Notes under the pieces: model-generated
Seen by the model: only the letters and a program-made list of their open reading frames with translations
Database searches by the model: none
What the model was told of the DNA's origin: nothing
Translations under genes and position numbers: made by a program
In this document: piece after piece, positions 22,271-35,152 of the stretch
Numbering within the stretch: position 1 is the stretch's first letter
Layout of the letters: every line of letters starts with the position of its first letter
Source of the DNA: Manduca sexta
Taxonomy: Eukaryota; Arthropoda; Insecta; Lepidoptera; Sphingidae
Reading direction: 5' to 3'
Assembly: GCF_014839805.1 (NCBI RefSeq)
Contig: NC_051129.1
Coordinates: 11,784,920-11,848,919 of the forward strand
Length of the DNA: 64,000 nt

Positions 22271-24103
22271 TACAATTCAATTTCTTCGCGCGATACCAAG
22301 TGAAAAGGTTTAGATAAGATTTTTTACGTTTAAGCATTGTGTAATACTTGGAAGGGCTTTTGTGGTTTCCTAATGGATACATTCTCCACACTTTCTGTTT
22401 AAAATTATACTGATTGTGACGTAAGATAGGCTAGTATGTGGATAATAAGGGACTCATGTTCGACATTTTAATAATAATTATATAATTAAATGTTAACACA
22501 TCATGAGCTCAATTTCTCCTTCAAAGTATTAGACATAATTAATGAACAGCGCTGAGTTTATATACCATCAACTCCAATAACCGCTGTTTTACATAGTTTA
22601 GCTATTGCCCTGAGGAAAAATTATTGTTAAAACCAAATTTCGAGCATCGATGACTCCTTTGCGGCCACCAGGTTTCGACGAAAAATATCTTAGTGAACGC
22701 GCACCGCTGTTATTTCTCATCGATGACACATTAAAATTTACAACGTTATTTTCTATTTTGATCCTTAAATTTTGCATATAATTTACCTTTTGATTTTTAT
22801 GTTTAAACGTACAGTAATATACGAGCGACGCGACGGCGCGCTGTTTAATGTTTCCGACAGATTTACAACTGACACCAAATACATTATTGATTCAAGAATT
22901 TTTCGCTCCGTGTTTTTACGAATCTGATGGGAATTTTAATACTAAACGAATTCCGATCGCACCGCATCGACACCTAAATACGTGTTCACGCGACACTCAG
23001 ATAAAACATTCAGAGGCCCAATTTGTATTGAATATATTTTTAACAAATGCGCCGCGATCATTTGGGTTGTTCAAACATCTAACCTTTTTACTCGTTGGCT
23101 TTTAATGTTCAATATTTGCAAATCAGGTAGATTGTTGGCACAACACAGATGCTCATCTCCCTAAATAAACTTAGTTCTGAACTCAATTTAGAATAACTCC
23201 GGCGAAAGCTGAAAGCAACAATATTAGTTTGAACTTAAGCGTGGGGGATATATCAGTCTATTAGTAATTAATATGTCACCAACAAGCAGTCTCAGAAACG
23301 CGACGGTTCAAGGAAATGCTCAGAACTAATATTATCAGTACAAATATCTCACGTCGCTGCTACCGCTTCTACGAACGCGCATACAAACTTAACTTTGCGT
23401 TTGGAAATGTAATATGCTTCAATTCTTCTCGCATTTGAAAGCAACAGACAGATGCTTTTGTGCTGCCCAAACGCATTAGTAAAATTGTAATACACTACTT
23501 TTTGTTTGTGGCGAGCGATCCTGTCATTTTTATACGTTCCATAGGATTTCATTTCCCTACCGCTTATTACGTTAACAAATATCGTGTTACATGATACACC
23601 TGTTTTAGAAGCTATTTGGACCCACCAACCTCTTGCCTTTTATTTCTTCGAAAGAACATTACTAAGGTATGTTATTGCCTAGTAAAACAAGTTATTAATC
23701 GGTCCGTTCTGTTGGTTATATTTATTCATTTAAACAGGCTATCAATTTTAACGATAATGTATAAACATTAGAAAAACAAATTTTGTTTTGTAATTTCATC
23801 ATAAATCCATCATGGTGTAGTTACTTGAATCTGCAGGTATTATTTTCTAGCCGTGATTCAATTCATACATTTAATCCGAAATTTATTAGTTGGTTGTATC
23901 TCAATTTTAAAAAGTGCTAAAAGACGCGGTTTCGCATAAAACAATTTACGAAATCTAAACGACCCAAATAACTGCAACGATAAATTCTTTCCAGCTAAAA
24001 CATAACAAAATTAGCAGCTAAAGTGTCTGACAAACGCTTTAAAATATAAAACGAATTAAATTCGCACCAAAACGACGTTAATGTCAACGTATGTGACATT
24101 ATT
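22271..24103. other. unassigned AT-rich sequence
   Basis: No gene or repeat recognised. A CpG-rich patch sits near 22825-22845 (GCGACGCGACGGCGCGC). Confidence 0.35.
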
Positions 24104-24144
24104 TTTGGCGCCAAACCAAGGGACGCCATTGCGGTGTCCGCCAT
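24104..24144. promoter_or_regulatory. palindromic E2F site with two GCCAT cores
   Basis: TTTGGCGCCAAA (24104-24115) is a perfect 12-bp E2F-type palindrome. GCCAT cores follow at 24125-24129 and 24140-24144. A GC-rich patch (GACCGGCGCCCGG) lies about 55 bp further on. Confidence 0.35.
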
Positions 24145-25224
24145 CAATCTCACTCGTAATGAGAAGATGTTTCGATTGTGACGCGGCGCAAAACGACCGG
24201 CGCCCGGCCCTAGCGGCTGAACGAGCTTGTACTTCACCGGGGACAAAATAAAAGACTATAAAACACGCATCTTATTCCGCGCTAGCGCTTGCTCGCGATT
24301 TGGTATGCTTAATCCAAGTGATCAAAATTTCGTCGTCATTTGATTAATCATCTACAACTTGTGTGATGAACATCCTTGATAAACTTTAATTATTAAATGA
24401 CAAATTTATGTTCCCAAAATGAAAACCACATAAACATAATCAAATAAACAAAACTCTGTCGTAAATTCTGCAAATCATTCTCACTGCCAATTAGCACAAA
24501 TTAAAAAAAAATGGAAAGAACTAGCCGAATATCAAACTAGATTCTCAGATAACCTTATGACATCAACCTTCAAATAATAAAAATGATGTATTATTCTCAG
24601 AAGATCAACAATTTATATCTGAATCAACGTTCGGGAGTATGCACAATGCACAAACAGGATGTCCGAGCACAACATGCATAGATATAGATATTGGGGCTGA
24701 CGTTTTCGTTCCAATTATTGCAATGGAGAGTGCACGAGTCTGTTCTAATCGATTCAATCTGTCACGAAGCGGACTAAATGTTCCCTTCCAACGAACATTC
24801 GATACAGAATCAATTGCACCGGATTCCGAATCATGCAGAATGCGACTACTTCATTTTATATTTATTTTGTTATCAGGATTCATGATGCTGATGAACGTTT
24901 TATTTGTGATTAAGGAATGTTTATTCGACTCATTATTCAAATTAGTTTAATTTAAATATTCATTTCTCAGAATTTTGCAATTTAGTAGATATTATAAATG
25001 TCAATACGTGTATATTTCCCACTAAAATAAAACCTAAAATTTAGAAACATGTCATTTATATAATCGGTAATAATTGATGCCATATAATATATACGCAACA
25101 TGTGTCATAATTGTTGTCGTAAACATAGTAACGCGTCTCAACCAACACGCCAATAAAATCTTTATTACAAAACTATCAATTTTAATTCAAACAAGACTCC
25201 TCCAACTCTAAGCTAAGTGCAACG
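24145..25224. other. unassigned sequence
   Basis: Contains a 103-codon frame at 24639-24950 with a hydrophobic C-terminal half (LLHFIFILLSGFMMLMNVLF). I do not recognise it and treat it as a chance frame. Otherwise AT-rich. Confidence 0.3.
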
Positions 25225-25400
25225 TTTCACGCTGCAGGCGTCGGGGGCCGGTCCGCTGGCCTCCCGACTCCCGATGCGATCAGATCGTTAGGCGGACGCT
25301 CCGCTGCGTGCCGCTGCGTGGCCATTATTTCCCGCGCGGCTGACAGCTCGCCACTTTATGCCGGGCGCAGGTGGCCCACCGGGCCGGAGTGTCCGCTAAG
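25225..25400. promoter_or_regulatory. GC-rich island
   Basis: About 175 bp of strongly GC-rich sequence in AT-rich flanks. It has a duplicated CCGCTGCGTG (25301-25320), TTTCCCGCGCGG (E2F-like, inverted) and GCAGGTGG E-box-like sequence. There is no open frame with splice signals. Probably a promoter or enhancer core. Confidence 0.35.
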
Positions 25401-28400
25401 TCAACACTTCTTGTTGGTATTGTCTGAGCCGGGTTGATATCGGCACGATTGTTTTATAGTGATATTAAAATTATTATTGTTGAAGTTTGCAGTTAGTTTT
25501 TGAGTTTATGGTTTTGTGGAATTTATTATTATGACTCAATTATTAACTTCATAGTTATTCTTTGTTACGGAATGATGATATTATTATGAATAGAAGCATC
25601 AACTAAAACTATTACAAAACTGCGCTGCTTTCGTTTCGTCACCCTTACAGACATTTTACCTAGAAATATCACATCTTTGTCGCAAAATGAGTAATTAATA
25701 ATAGTTAAAATATTTAAATTGAATCGTTTCGTAACTGGCTAACACGTAGATACAACGCTTGATAGGTTCTAAGAATGGTCAGATCTTGTAAACACTGCAA
25801 ATAACGTGGGTTTAATAGGCCATCTCATTAAATGTGAATTATTTAACACCAATCAAACTTTTATTTATTAATCCTTATCTGATCTCGGAAATATTTCTTA
25901 TTTCCATATTCAATGTTTTTATAAACACTTGTTGAATGTCATATTGGCATTTAATGTTTAAAATAAATTTGTGGTGACTCTACTAAAAATAGCGCAAGAT
26001 TTCCTTCGAGATTACTACAAAAAGACACAGCTGAGCACATTCAAGTGGATTTTTGTACTACCAGGTTGTTCATAAGAGACACAACACTACTTCTAGCACG
26101 TCAGTGTCAAAGCGAGTCCGAACTCTTCATGAAGGAATTAATAAAAAGGATTATAAATGGTCACGGTTACGTCACGAAAGTTAGAATAGTGTGATAAAAA
26201 GAGACAGTATCAAATTGCCACCGGCGAAGTTTCCCTAGTATCTCCACGGGTGCCGCGGCTACCCACACCGTATTTTAAATTAAAACCGATCGTAAAACTA
26301 GTCAATAAACCGTTGCTTTCGCAAACATTAGTTAAACATATTGTGGAGGGCTTTATAGACCCATTATCATATAAATGGAACGTGTTGTATTGTAAGGGTT
26401 ATCGCGATACGGTGGCTAAACCTATAAAGTGTTAATATGTTATAATGGAACTGGGCCAGTAGTTCTAAAAGGAGACAGGTTTCAAAAGCTGCGCGGTCAT
26501 TTTATTGTTTGATTTTATGTTTAATACAACTAAGAATAAAGGTTAATGTTGAAAATGTTCGATGATGAACAAAGGGAAGAATAAGCTGATGGGTGCATTG
26601 TGTGGGGGAAGAAGGAAAAAAGTGGATGGGACATTGATGCCAGATCGGAAAAGATGAAGTACAAAATATGCATTGTATACAAAATTATTTTAAAAATATT
26701 ACTAATATTTTCCGTGATTCACGTCTGCAACGTGCCCACACTAAACATATTATTGTGACACATAGCTGGCAACACTCTCGACATTTCCATATCACAGTGT
26801 TTGCATACATTCCCGCCATATTTAAATGCGATCTCCAACACGCTGCCCACGCATGTTTTGCCTTGTCACAACAATTTATGTACCAATAAAATACTCTTAT
26901 TCTTGTATTGCCAAATGTTTTATATTGGATAAAGGCCATTTATGCCTTCAGCTTTATTTTACAGTCTAATTTTAATGGCTCGTAAAATATTTCAAATGGC
27001 AACACTGATGATAGTTGTCATAAACTTTTGTTAAAATGTCAGTCTTAGAGGAACGTGGGTTTAAAAGCAGGTTTCATAAAACAGGGTCTTGATCTATTTC
27101 TAACATAGTGAAAAAATGGAAGCGATGTGAAGAGTATCTACTCTTCAAATCTACCGCCTGGGCAGTCACTCTAAGAACAGCTGCGACAACTGCCCTTGTT
27201 TTCCGACCACCACCACTACGCTCATTTTCACTACCTTCCTGTCAAGCCTTATTCTTTATTAGAGAATGTATTAATTCCTCAACTTATCAGAGAGAACCAC
27301 AGGTAATCCAAGTCGGTAGTATGGCAGTAGCAGCTTAATTAATAATGATAGTGAAACACTTTGTAATATTACTGTCGTCATCTGCTCTCACCCCACTGTC
27401 TAGGGCCCACACAACACGGTTTCCCTTTCCATCAGTGCCCTTCATAATTCTTTTTCTTCTTGCTCCCTTTTTTACACAATATGTCGCCTTTCCCACCGTG
27501 GTCGTTCACTCTTTAATAGTTTTCTTTGGTTGAACTGTAGTTTCGCCATTAATGTTCTCTTATTTGTTAAGAAAGGAATATTGGGAATTATTTTGGTATG
27601 AAATAATTTTGGTAACTTTTCATTCATACAAGTTTTTATCCATTTTTGCTTGTTATAAAGATTTCCATAATTGCATAACTCTTTACTATCTTCGTACTAC
27701 ATCAATTTATTGAAATTCTTAAAACTAACTGATAGATGATGTACAGCCCAAAGCGTGGCTCACGAGTTCCTGACATAACATAAGCACTAAAAAAGTCGCC
27801 ATACTCCATGGACCAAAGGGAGTTAAATCTCATCGAGCGCATGGCCAATGACAATATAAAGACATACAACAGTCCAGAACTGTTATTGTAACCATTCAAC
27901 AACAGGCTCGATCATCCCTCTTCTATAAAAAAATCTGAAAATAAATCAAACAAAAATTGCGAAATAAACTGGCAACACAGACGTCACAACACACGGTAGC
28001 TTCATTCCGAACGGTTTTTAAATCAGCAGATTGCGTGTTTCGTATTGTCACTATTCATTAAAATCCATTTGTTTGCGCGATCAACATTCCTTCTCATCTC
28101 ATTTGTAACCAGAGTTGCCGCCTACCCTCCGTACTGTTCGCGCAGTAGGGTGGCTCAACTTACACTGGCCATAAACAGGTATACGCGACACGATTAATAA
28201 ACGTGAAAGCGAATGAATTATGAATGTTGTTTTATAAATAATTGTTATTGCGGACTAAAGGTGTTATTCAAATACGATTCGACAGCGGTCACAAATTGTT
28301 ACGGTATTAATTTTGTTGTTGGCAACACAAATATAAGTTGCGATGGGGATTATGTTTGTTAACTTTTGTATATTGCGTATAATTTACACGGTTTTATTAT

Positions 28401-28709
28401 ATTGACAAATTCGTTAAATGCGTTGTAATATGACATAAATTCAGTTAATAAGACCATGATATATAAGCAATTTGCTTAAATATTCCACGAATAAGTATCG
28501 ACCGCGCCAACCATTTTGCATGTTTATAAATCGATTATAGTATCTTTTGATACAGAAAGTCAACTCTGAAACATTTCTTTATTAAGTATTAAATTGTTAG
28601 AAGTTACTTTACTACACGTATACAAAACTAGTAAATCATGAACAAAATTAAGTATAATCCATGCAAAACGTCAAGCTTAACACCGTATCAGAATGCAAAG
28701 ACGCTGGTA
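25401..28709. other. unassigned sequence with four GGCAACAC motifs
   Basis: No supported gene. The 9-mer TGGCAACAC occurs at about 26767, 26998, 27970 and 28320, all on the + strand. A pyrimidine-rich stretch lies at 27100-27530. Confidence 0.35.
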
Positions 28710-28910
28710 TTTCCACGCCTTCGATGCAGCCGTCGCGGCAAGCAATAACCGGTTTAATTACTGTATAAATTATCACCCGGGTATACCCGCTACAGACACC
28801 CCCCCCTCCCTCTCCCGCCGCCACCCCGCCCGGTACAATTTGTCGCGAGCCGGGTAATGTCTAATGATTTATCGTAATTACCGGGTTTTAAGTTTGGCAG
28901 CAGGTGGCCG
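28710..28910. promoter_or_regulatory. GC-rich island with C-tracts and homeodomain cores
   Basis: C-runs of three or more occur at least five times in 28799-28832, giving i-motif / opposite-strand G-quadruplex potential. They are flanked by TTTAATTACTG, GTCTAATGATTTATCG and GTAATTACCGGG homeodomain-type cores and a GCAGCAGGTGGCC E-box-like site. The symmetric ACCGG/CCGGG phrases on both sides are notable. Likely a conserved enhancer. Confidence 0.4.
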
Positions 28911-30344
28911 CTTCTTTGAAAACATTCTCTAGGGAACTTCGTTTGGAGATTAATTAACGGTATTTTCCTCAGTTAATATCCTTATTAAATACTTTTAAGT
29001 TATTTAAATGTTGCCTCTATGCGCTGTTTCTATCGCTAAGTAACAGTATGCGAGCACTGAACACTAACATATTGTTTGCAAGAGACTTAACATCTGATGA
29101 CTACATAATTTGTGCACGACCTTGTGCTAATTAAAATTTATGTGTAATCAAGTGGCTTCCTATCAGGCGAGGGTGTAATCCGTGTCTTCATAAATTGCAT
29201 AGAAAAACTCTTTTTGGATCTCTTTTTTTAAAAATGTTAAATATTCTTTAGATAAATTTTCTTTTGAAATAAAATATAATCAATAGCACAGGTATTAACA
29301 CAAGCCACAGAGTAAACAATATTTTCGAAAAGTAATAACCGTATCTGAACCAGTGATATTCAGTGTTGGAAGTTATTGACGCCGTAAAGCGTGCTATCTT
29401 CCGATCAGTGCCAAACAAGGAGGTGCAGTAAGAGTGGCCATTTGAATATTAAACAAGTATATCTGTAGCACGGATATCGCGCAGTAAACTATCGTAGGGT
29501 TACCGATGCCTCGGGTTACAATGTTTTTAATAAACAGATTTTTTTTATCTTGAATATCACCAAGCTTGCTATAAGGTGCGTTCATCGGATTAATAGTAGC
29601 AGTCATGAACAATATAGCTTCCTGTTAGTGAAATTTAAAAAATATAAGTGATTCGAGACAATATCCTACGTAGAACCTTGCAAATTTAATCTCTTTAAAA
29701 AAATGTATAAATTACTTCATCTCAGAGCAAAACTGACAACTTCACTTTAGAGGAGCTATGGATGAAGCTCTGAATGTAGGTGAACAGGTCATGCCTTTTG
29801 GTAACCTTTCGAAAAATTTCACCCTTCGCCACTAAAAGCTCATAAATAGTGGCCGCGTAAACACATGAAATCTTAAAAAATAGTTATTCCAAAAGTAATT
29901 AGGCCTCGAAAAATGTGGCAGCCCTGAGACATTCATATTGAATTCATTCAAAACGCCATAAAACTGAATTTAGTGTCAACAAACATACAAATTTAAAATG
30001 GCCGATGAATTATTTATAATATATTTATTAAACATGTTTGGCAATGGAAACCCGTTTGGTGCGTTTTGTGACTTTTATCGCGTTTTTAATAATCCCGATC
30101 TATATGGAAGCGGCGGTAATGTTTGAAGAATCAATATTGATACATACAGAATGAGTTTTATAAATTGTTTTGGTTTCTTTGCACCTTTGGTTAATTTAAT
30201 TCTCACGATATCCGGGTTTTACTTCGACATATTTGCTTCATGGTTAGGCTATGAGACCGGCGAAGTCCAATGTTCGTGAATAACATTAAACATGAAAACA
30301 CTGGCCTTTACCCCACAATAGCGCGTATGGACTCACAATAAAAA
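28911..30344. other. mostly unassigned AT-rich sequence
   Basis: Only the short repeat terminus at 29793-29834 is recognisable. Confidence 0.35.
29793..29834 (+). repeat. terminus of a dispersed repeat (hAT-like end)
   Basis: TTTGGTAACCTTTCGAAAAA followed by TTTCACCCTTCGCCACT. The same end occurs at 39400-39443 and 40011-40018, and inverted at 46110. Read inward it starts CAGTGGCG, the form of many hAT-type ends. Confidence 0.5.
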
Positions 30345-30498
30345 ATCACACATATCTTGCCTTTATCAAGAAGGCAGAAGTGTAACCAAGGTCACCTACT
30401 TTTCGTAGTGTTCTAGTCCAAGATATGACATTCGAACCCAAGACCTCAAAACGATCGTCGAAGCCCGTATCCAATACAACTATGCCACCAAGGCAGTC
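30345..30498 (-). repeat. tRNA-derived SINE, family 1, internally deleted
   Basis: Plus-strand order: CTTGCCTTTATC, AGTGTAACCAAGG, then CATTCGAACCCAAGACCTC (B box inverted) and CAACTATGCCACCAAGGCAG (A box inverted). The middle of the body is deleted relative to 48041-48308. Confidence 0.85.
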
Positions 30499-33368
30499 AT
30501 AATAAACAAATTCATCCGCAAATTAGAGAAAATAGCGCTGACCCGTGGTTCAAACAACCCTCACAAAATCTAGTCGTACTAAGGAAACTGATAAGAGGAC
30601 ATATTAATACCCAATACTTTCACAAATAAAATGAAATTACACACACAAAGCACACATTAAGCCATTTAATAGTGAAAACTGTTAGATACTTGTACATTTA
30701 AAAAAAGATGAAAGGCCGATGAGTCAACAATACTTGTAACAAAATTAATTTGAGGACCCAAGATGGCTTTGCAGTGAACCCTACGATTTTGGAAACCGTG
30801 TGGAAACAAACATTTGTGTTGGACAAAGTGTTTGTGTTCGGGTCTGTTTGTTTGTCATCTCTGTACATACACTAAAGTAGGAATCATATTATCAGGCCTT
30901 TGTGTGATGAGGTAACATCAAAACTTTGACATTGTATTGACAAATTAAACTCCATGTGTGTGATTGTTAGGTGCTTATTCATTTCAGAAACACGTTTTGA
31001 AATTTAAATATTTCACTTGAAATTTTCCACCTATCCATAAATACCCAAAATTTTCAATCCCAGAAGATTCAGGAATACGCTATAGACCCTTACGGACAGA
31101 AGTAAGAATTAAGAGAGTAATGGGCTCTATTTAGCATATTTGGCAAAATAAACATATTTTAATTAATTAGGAATGTAACATTTATGACGAATATAATATA
31201 ATGTAGCTCATCGCCAATAATTTCAGATTTTAGAGCAACATTCGTCCTTAACTACAATAAAAAATATATCAATTGAACAAAATAAGGAACGTATTAAAAT
31301 CCCAAATTCCAATCTTCCCTGCCTTCCAAGTCCGAACACGTAATAAATACTATTACAGATTCCTGCCCCACGCCCATTACGAAACACCACACAAATAACC
31401 TACAAATTAACTCATCAATTCGTACTAAACACGTTAAACGCGTAGTCACTCTCGATCCACGTCGATCACCAGCTAAATCACTAATGAAGGATGTACAGAT
31501 ATCACCAAAGAGGACGATATAGATTCAGAAGGTGTTCGCACGTCGATAAATGAGATGGCTGGACTGATACAAACGAGTCATGAATAAAACATGTTCAAAA
31601 TGCTCAGCTGCGGTTAGCTTTTTATTGAGCTCGTACTTATGATTTTTACTAGGTAAGTTAGTTTTTTTTTAATCGAGGATGACAAAATGACTGGACAGTG
31701 CATGGTGGTTAACGCGATGCCGACCGGATAAAGTATCTTATTGCAACAGATGGCTATCTCAGAAGTAAATGGCGTGCCATGCGACACAATCATGCTTACT
31801 AAGCTGCTTCTTCACACTACGGCGAAAGGACTCATAATTATAGGAAGGAGGGAAAACGCGCATCGGCAAACTATATCAAAGCCTGATGATGCGGCAAAGA
31901 AAAGAGTTGGCGAACCTATTGGTTCGTGTTATTTTGTTAAGCATTAAGATGTGGTTTCACAAACCAGCAGTTGTTCTTCCGAGGTAAGGAAAAGAGGGGA
32001 ACAGATTGAAGAATTCATTAGAGATGGTAGAACACGCTTTTTATTCTTTTGTAACTGCACCAAATCCGATTAATGGGTAAACAATAATTATGGCATTAAT
32101 ATCAACTTGGCTTTCATTACGTGTAAATAAGTAGCCATAAGAAATTCCCTAAGCTAGCACGTCAGGATAGATTTAGACACGGCATTATCCTATTCATATT
32201 GTAATTATAAAAACTGTCTACGCGCATCACGTGAACTTCTGAACCGGTTTAAATGCTCGTTTTATTCTTATGTCCAGCGAAATATAGCCTATTTTCGCTA
32301 TATGTTGGCTATTAAATTCAGTAAATGTGAGTAAATAATACAAATAAAAATCGACTCGGTCGCAGTCCGTGACTCCAATAAAGAATAAGATACCAAATGA
32401 CAAGGCCTCTACAAAGTCATGCGAAGGTGATTTTAAGAGAAGCTTTTAGCGATATCTATGCGAGTAAACAACTACGTGTACAGAAATGTATTCTATTTTG
32501 TGTTAATAACAATAAAATCTACTGTTTAACACCTCCAGGGAAATTTTTTCACATAGCTATAGCATTGCTGGGGAGTGGTGCAATTTTATCGGATGATATT
32601 TTTCGGATTTATATCGGATTTTTTTCAGATTCAGATGTACGTATTCACTCTTCAGCTCTGCTTACCTATGATGCTACAGTCATGCTTACCAAGGCATTCT
32701 TACAAAGGAAGTCACGAGCAAACTACTACTACTACTAGAATCACTTCCATGTATATTGTACAGTGCACCACAAAAATATACTTTATTTGTGTCCAGCACT
32801 AAACCAATATTTGTGTCAAATACAAAAAAATTACTGAAATGAATTTAAATATTTCAGTAAATTTTTTGCTCACGGCTTCAACTGCGTAAATTTAAAAAAA
32901 AGTTACCTATGTTTCTCTGTGGATTCTTTAGACCCCACACCAAATTCCTCAAAGAAAGATTTAGTTTACCACATACCAAAATTCAATAATCAGTTTAATA
33001 ATTTAATTACATAAACATAACAAATAAACAGTATGACTTTCACATGACTTAATACTAATATGGTTAAGGAAAATTATGATCAATTAAGATTTGCATCATC
33101 TATTTTTGCGACTCTACGTCTGTAGAGGCCATAAAGAGGAGATTGACGACTTTAGCACAAAACTCAGTGCAGTGCAATATCCCCGCGCACCACCACATAA
33201 ACAATGAATAATGCAGGAGTTTGCGTTTCTTATTAACATTCCAGTCGTACGCGCGTCATCAATAAATTCTTCTGTGCTGTGCATAACTTATTTACAAACT
33301 CAAAACGAATTGCTGCGTACGTCATACTAAATCAAATGATATAAGCATCATGCTAATCTTTAATCCAG
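30499..33368. other. mostly unassigned AT-rich sequence
   Basis: Chance frames at 31741 and 32397 are not recognisable as proteins. One decayed Helitron piece lies at 32864-32975. Confidence 0.35.
32864..32975 (-). mobile_element. possible decayed Helitron fragment
   Basis: TTTTTGCTCACGGCTTCAAC resembles the inverted 3' end of lepidopteran Helitrons. It is followed by GTTACCTATGTTTCTCTGTG and CACACCAAATTCCTCAAA, typical of their bodies. The ends are not intact. Confidence 0.45.
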
Positions 33369-33420
33369 GCATGGCAAAGGTACTCACGGCATGATGATCA
33401 TTTTGCCCTATCACTGCAAC
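33369..33420 (+). other. weak candidate 52-nt internal exon
   Basis: Acceptor ATCTTTAATCCAG with a branch-like TGCTAAT, 52 nt, then donor GTAAGTTCC. The frame HGKGTHGMMIILPYHCN is open and in phase with frame 2 of the candidate exon at 17345-17395; AWQRYSRHDDHFALSLQ is in phase with frame 1. Phase agreement alone is weak evidence. Confidence 0.2.
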
Positions 33421-33636
33421 GTAAGTTCCTTATTTTGAGTGATGCTGATATTGAAATAGTTTTTGCGACTGGACACCTGCCTTAATTCATCCTCCAAACG
33501 TTTGTAGAAACCCACACGAAATTTCATCAATAAATCGGAATCGTTATTTCGTAGTTTTTATGGTAACAATTATAATCTATACCGGCGACCCTGAATGACT
33601 TGAATTATATATAAACTACGTATACAGCGGAACACC

Positions 33637-33747
33637 ATGCCACAGATCGAGCCACTATTTCACCAGTACGGTCGTTTTCTAGTCGGATACACAGTATACC
33701 GCGCCCTTCGAGAAGCTTGCAAGACGCATAACAATATAGAAATATAA
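33637..33747 (+). CDS. possible small ORF, 36 codons, unknown
   Basis: ATG in a fair context (AACACCATGC), reading MPQIEPLFHQYGRFLVGYTV and continuing through an arginine/lysine-bearing amphipathic end to TAA. It is less AT-rich than its surroundings. A TATATATAA lies only about 30 bp upstream, too close to leave a leader. I do not recognise the peptide; it may be chance. Confidence 0.15.
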   Translation: MPQIEPLFHQYGRFLVGYTVYRALREACKTHNNIEI

Positions 33748-35014
33748 AGACGCGTGCACCGTAGTAGCTCTCAGGAGAATTCCTACTAATTGGCCTATCG
33801 CTGGAGGAATAAATTCATAATTCGTATTCTGACGACGGTTGCGTTGTATAATCACGGGCCTGTGCCCACTGAAACGTGCTATAAGATGCGATACGGATGA
33901 GTGTGTTGGGTTAGAATGCCAATCACCTTACTAGTGAGTTGGGACGAAAGGGTTTCACGCAATTTGAACATAGATTATACTCTGAGGCTTACATTTAGCA
34001 ATGAAATAAATATATTTTTCGAGCATCAAGCGATTATATGAGCAATTTATTTCCCATAATTGTTGATTAATTTGAGCTCTTTTGTCATAAAAAAGGACTG
34101 AAGAGTTCTAACAGAGAAACTACATTGTCAAAAAAACTTTCTTTGAGACTACCACATAAGCGACAAAACAAAAGCATAACTATAATTTTCTAGATAGCAT
34201 CGCGTCGCTCAGTATTCGAACAGCCTATTAATTCAAATGTTGGACATTCTAATTTGCAAATATATTTATAACGGATGTTTTAGTGAAGACATAAATAATG
34301 CGAACGAGCGCTGACTGCGGAGTGCGCTCCATTGTAGCCACTAGCTGCCTACTTTATTGTTCTGATATCGGGATGGTAGACATTTCCTTTGTGTAATGGC
34401 CTACGCGTTTTCCTTTTGATAAAATATCAAATGAATTATAGAACGGAGTGGATGAAGAAATTACCTACAAAATATTAACTCAATAAACTAATTTATTAAA
34501 ATCTATTTACTATTGAGCATAAATGAAAATATAGAAACAATATAAAATCAAATTATCATTATTGAAATTTCAAATTGTTTGTGACCAATCCCGTTAATAA
34601 TATAAGCTAACTTTTCTTTGCAGCAGGATTAAAACTCATACTAGTGCCACACTGCTCGAGCAGTACCTAATCATAGCCATCCTGACTAACTTCTGACTCA
34701 CAAAAAACGCTACAAATTCCCCTTTGTTATTTGTATTTATAAAAATACTTAATCATTTCACAGCATAAAGCTCAGTAGCATTATTGTTAGATGACATCAG
34801 CTTTGCTATCTCATCCTGTTACAACCGCTGTGATAGCTTGAATTTTCCCCTCCGGAGACGTTACATTCATAAGGATTGTAGGCATTCACTGAGTGATCGT
34901 GTAAGGCTGGCTTACTGTTCGCTGTGATCTGTAAAGCGCCAGGTACGTAGCTCTAGGAGAGGGGGAGCAGCGACGGACACTGAGGTTACACCGGCGATCG
35001 AATCTAGATCCTAC
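33748..35014. other. unassigned AT-rich sequence
   Basis: No gene or repeat recognised. Confidence 0.4.
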
Positions 35015-35152
35015 CTATTTATTTATTTATTTAAAACTTTTTTGTACACCAAAAATACAAATTTGTATACAGACGATGGAAAATATTACATTAGTGGTAC
35101 AAATGGCGGTCTTATCACTCGAGGCGATCTCTACCAGACAACCATTGGATGG
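35015..35152 (-). repeat. non-LTR retrotransposon 3' UTR with (AAATA)n tail
   Basis: On the - strand: GTAGAGATCGCCTCGAGTGA, TAAGACCGCCATTTGTACC, TTTTTGGTGTACAAAAAAG, then AAATAAATAAATAAATA. From memory this matches a very common lepidopteran LINE 3' end. No coding part remains. Confidence 0.75.

Noticed and set aside
21978..22391. 137-codon frame on the - strand
   Set aside because: Starts at a non-ATG codon, no domain, overlaps the E2F/GCCAT island in several frames.
33387..33418. Possible - strand 26-nt exon (GTTGCAG ... GTGAGT) overlapping the + strand candidate
   Set aside because: The acceptor lacks a pyrimidine tract and the exon is too short to support.
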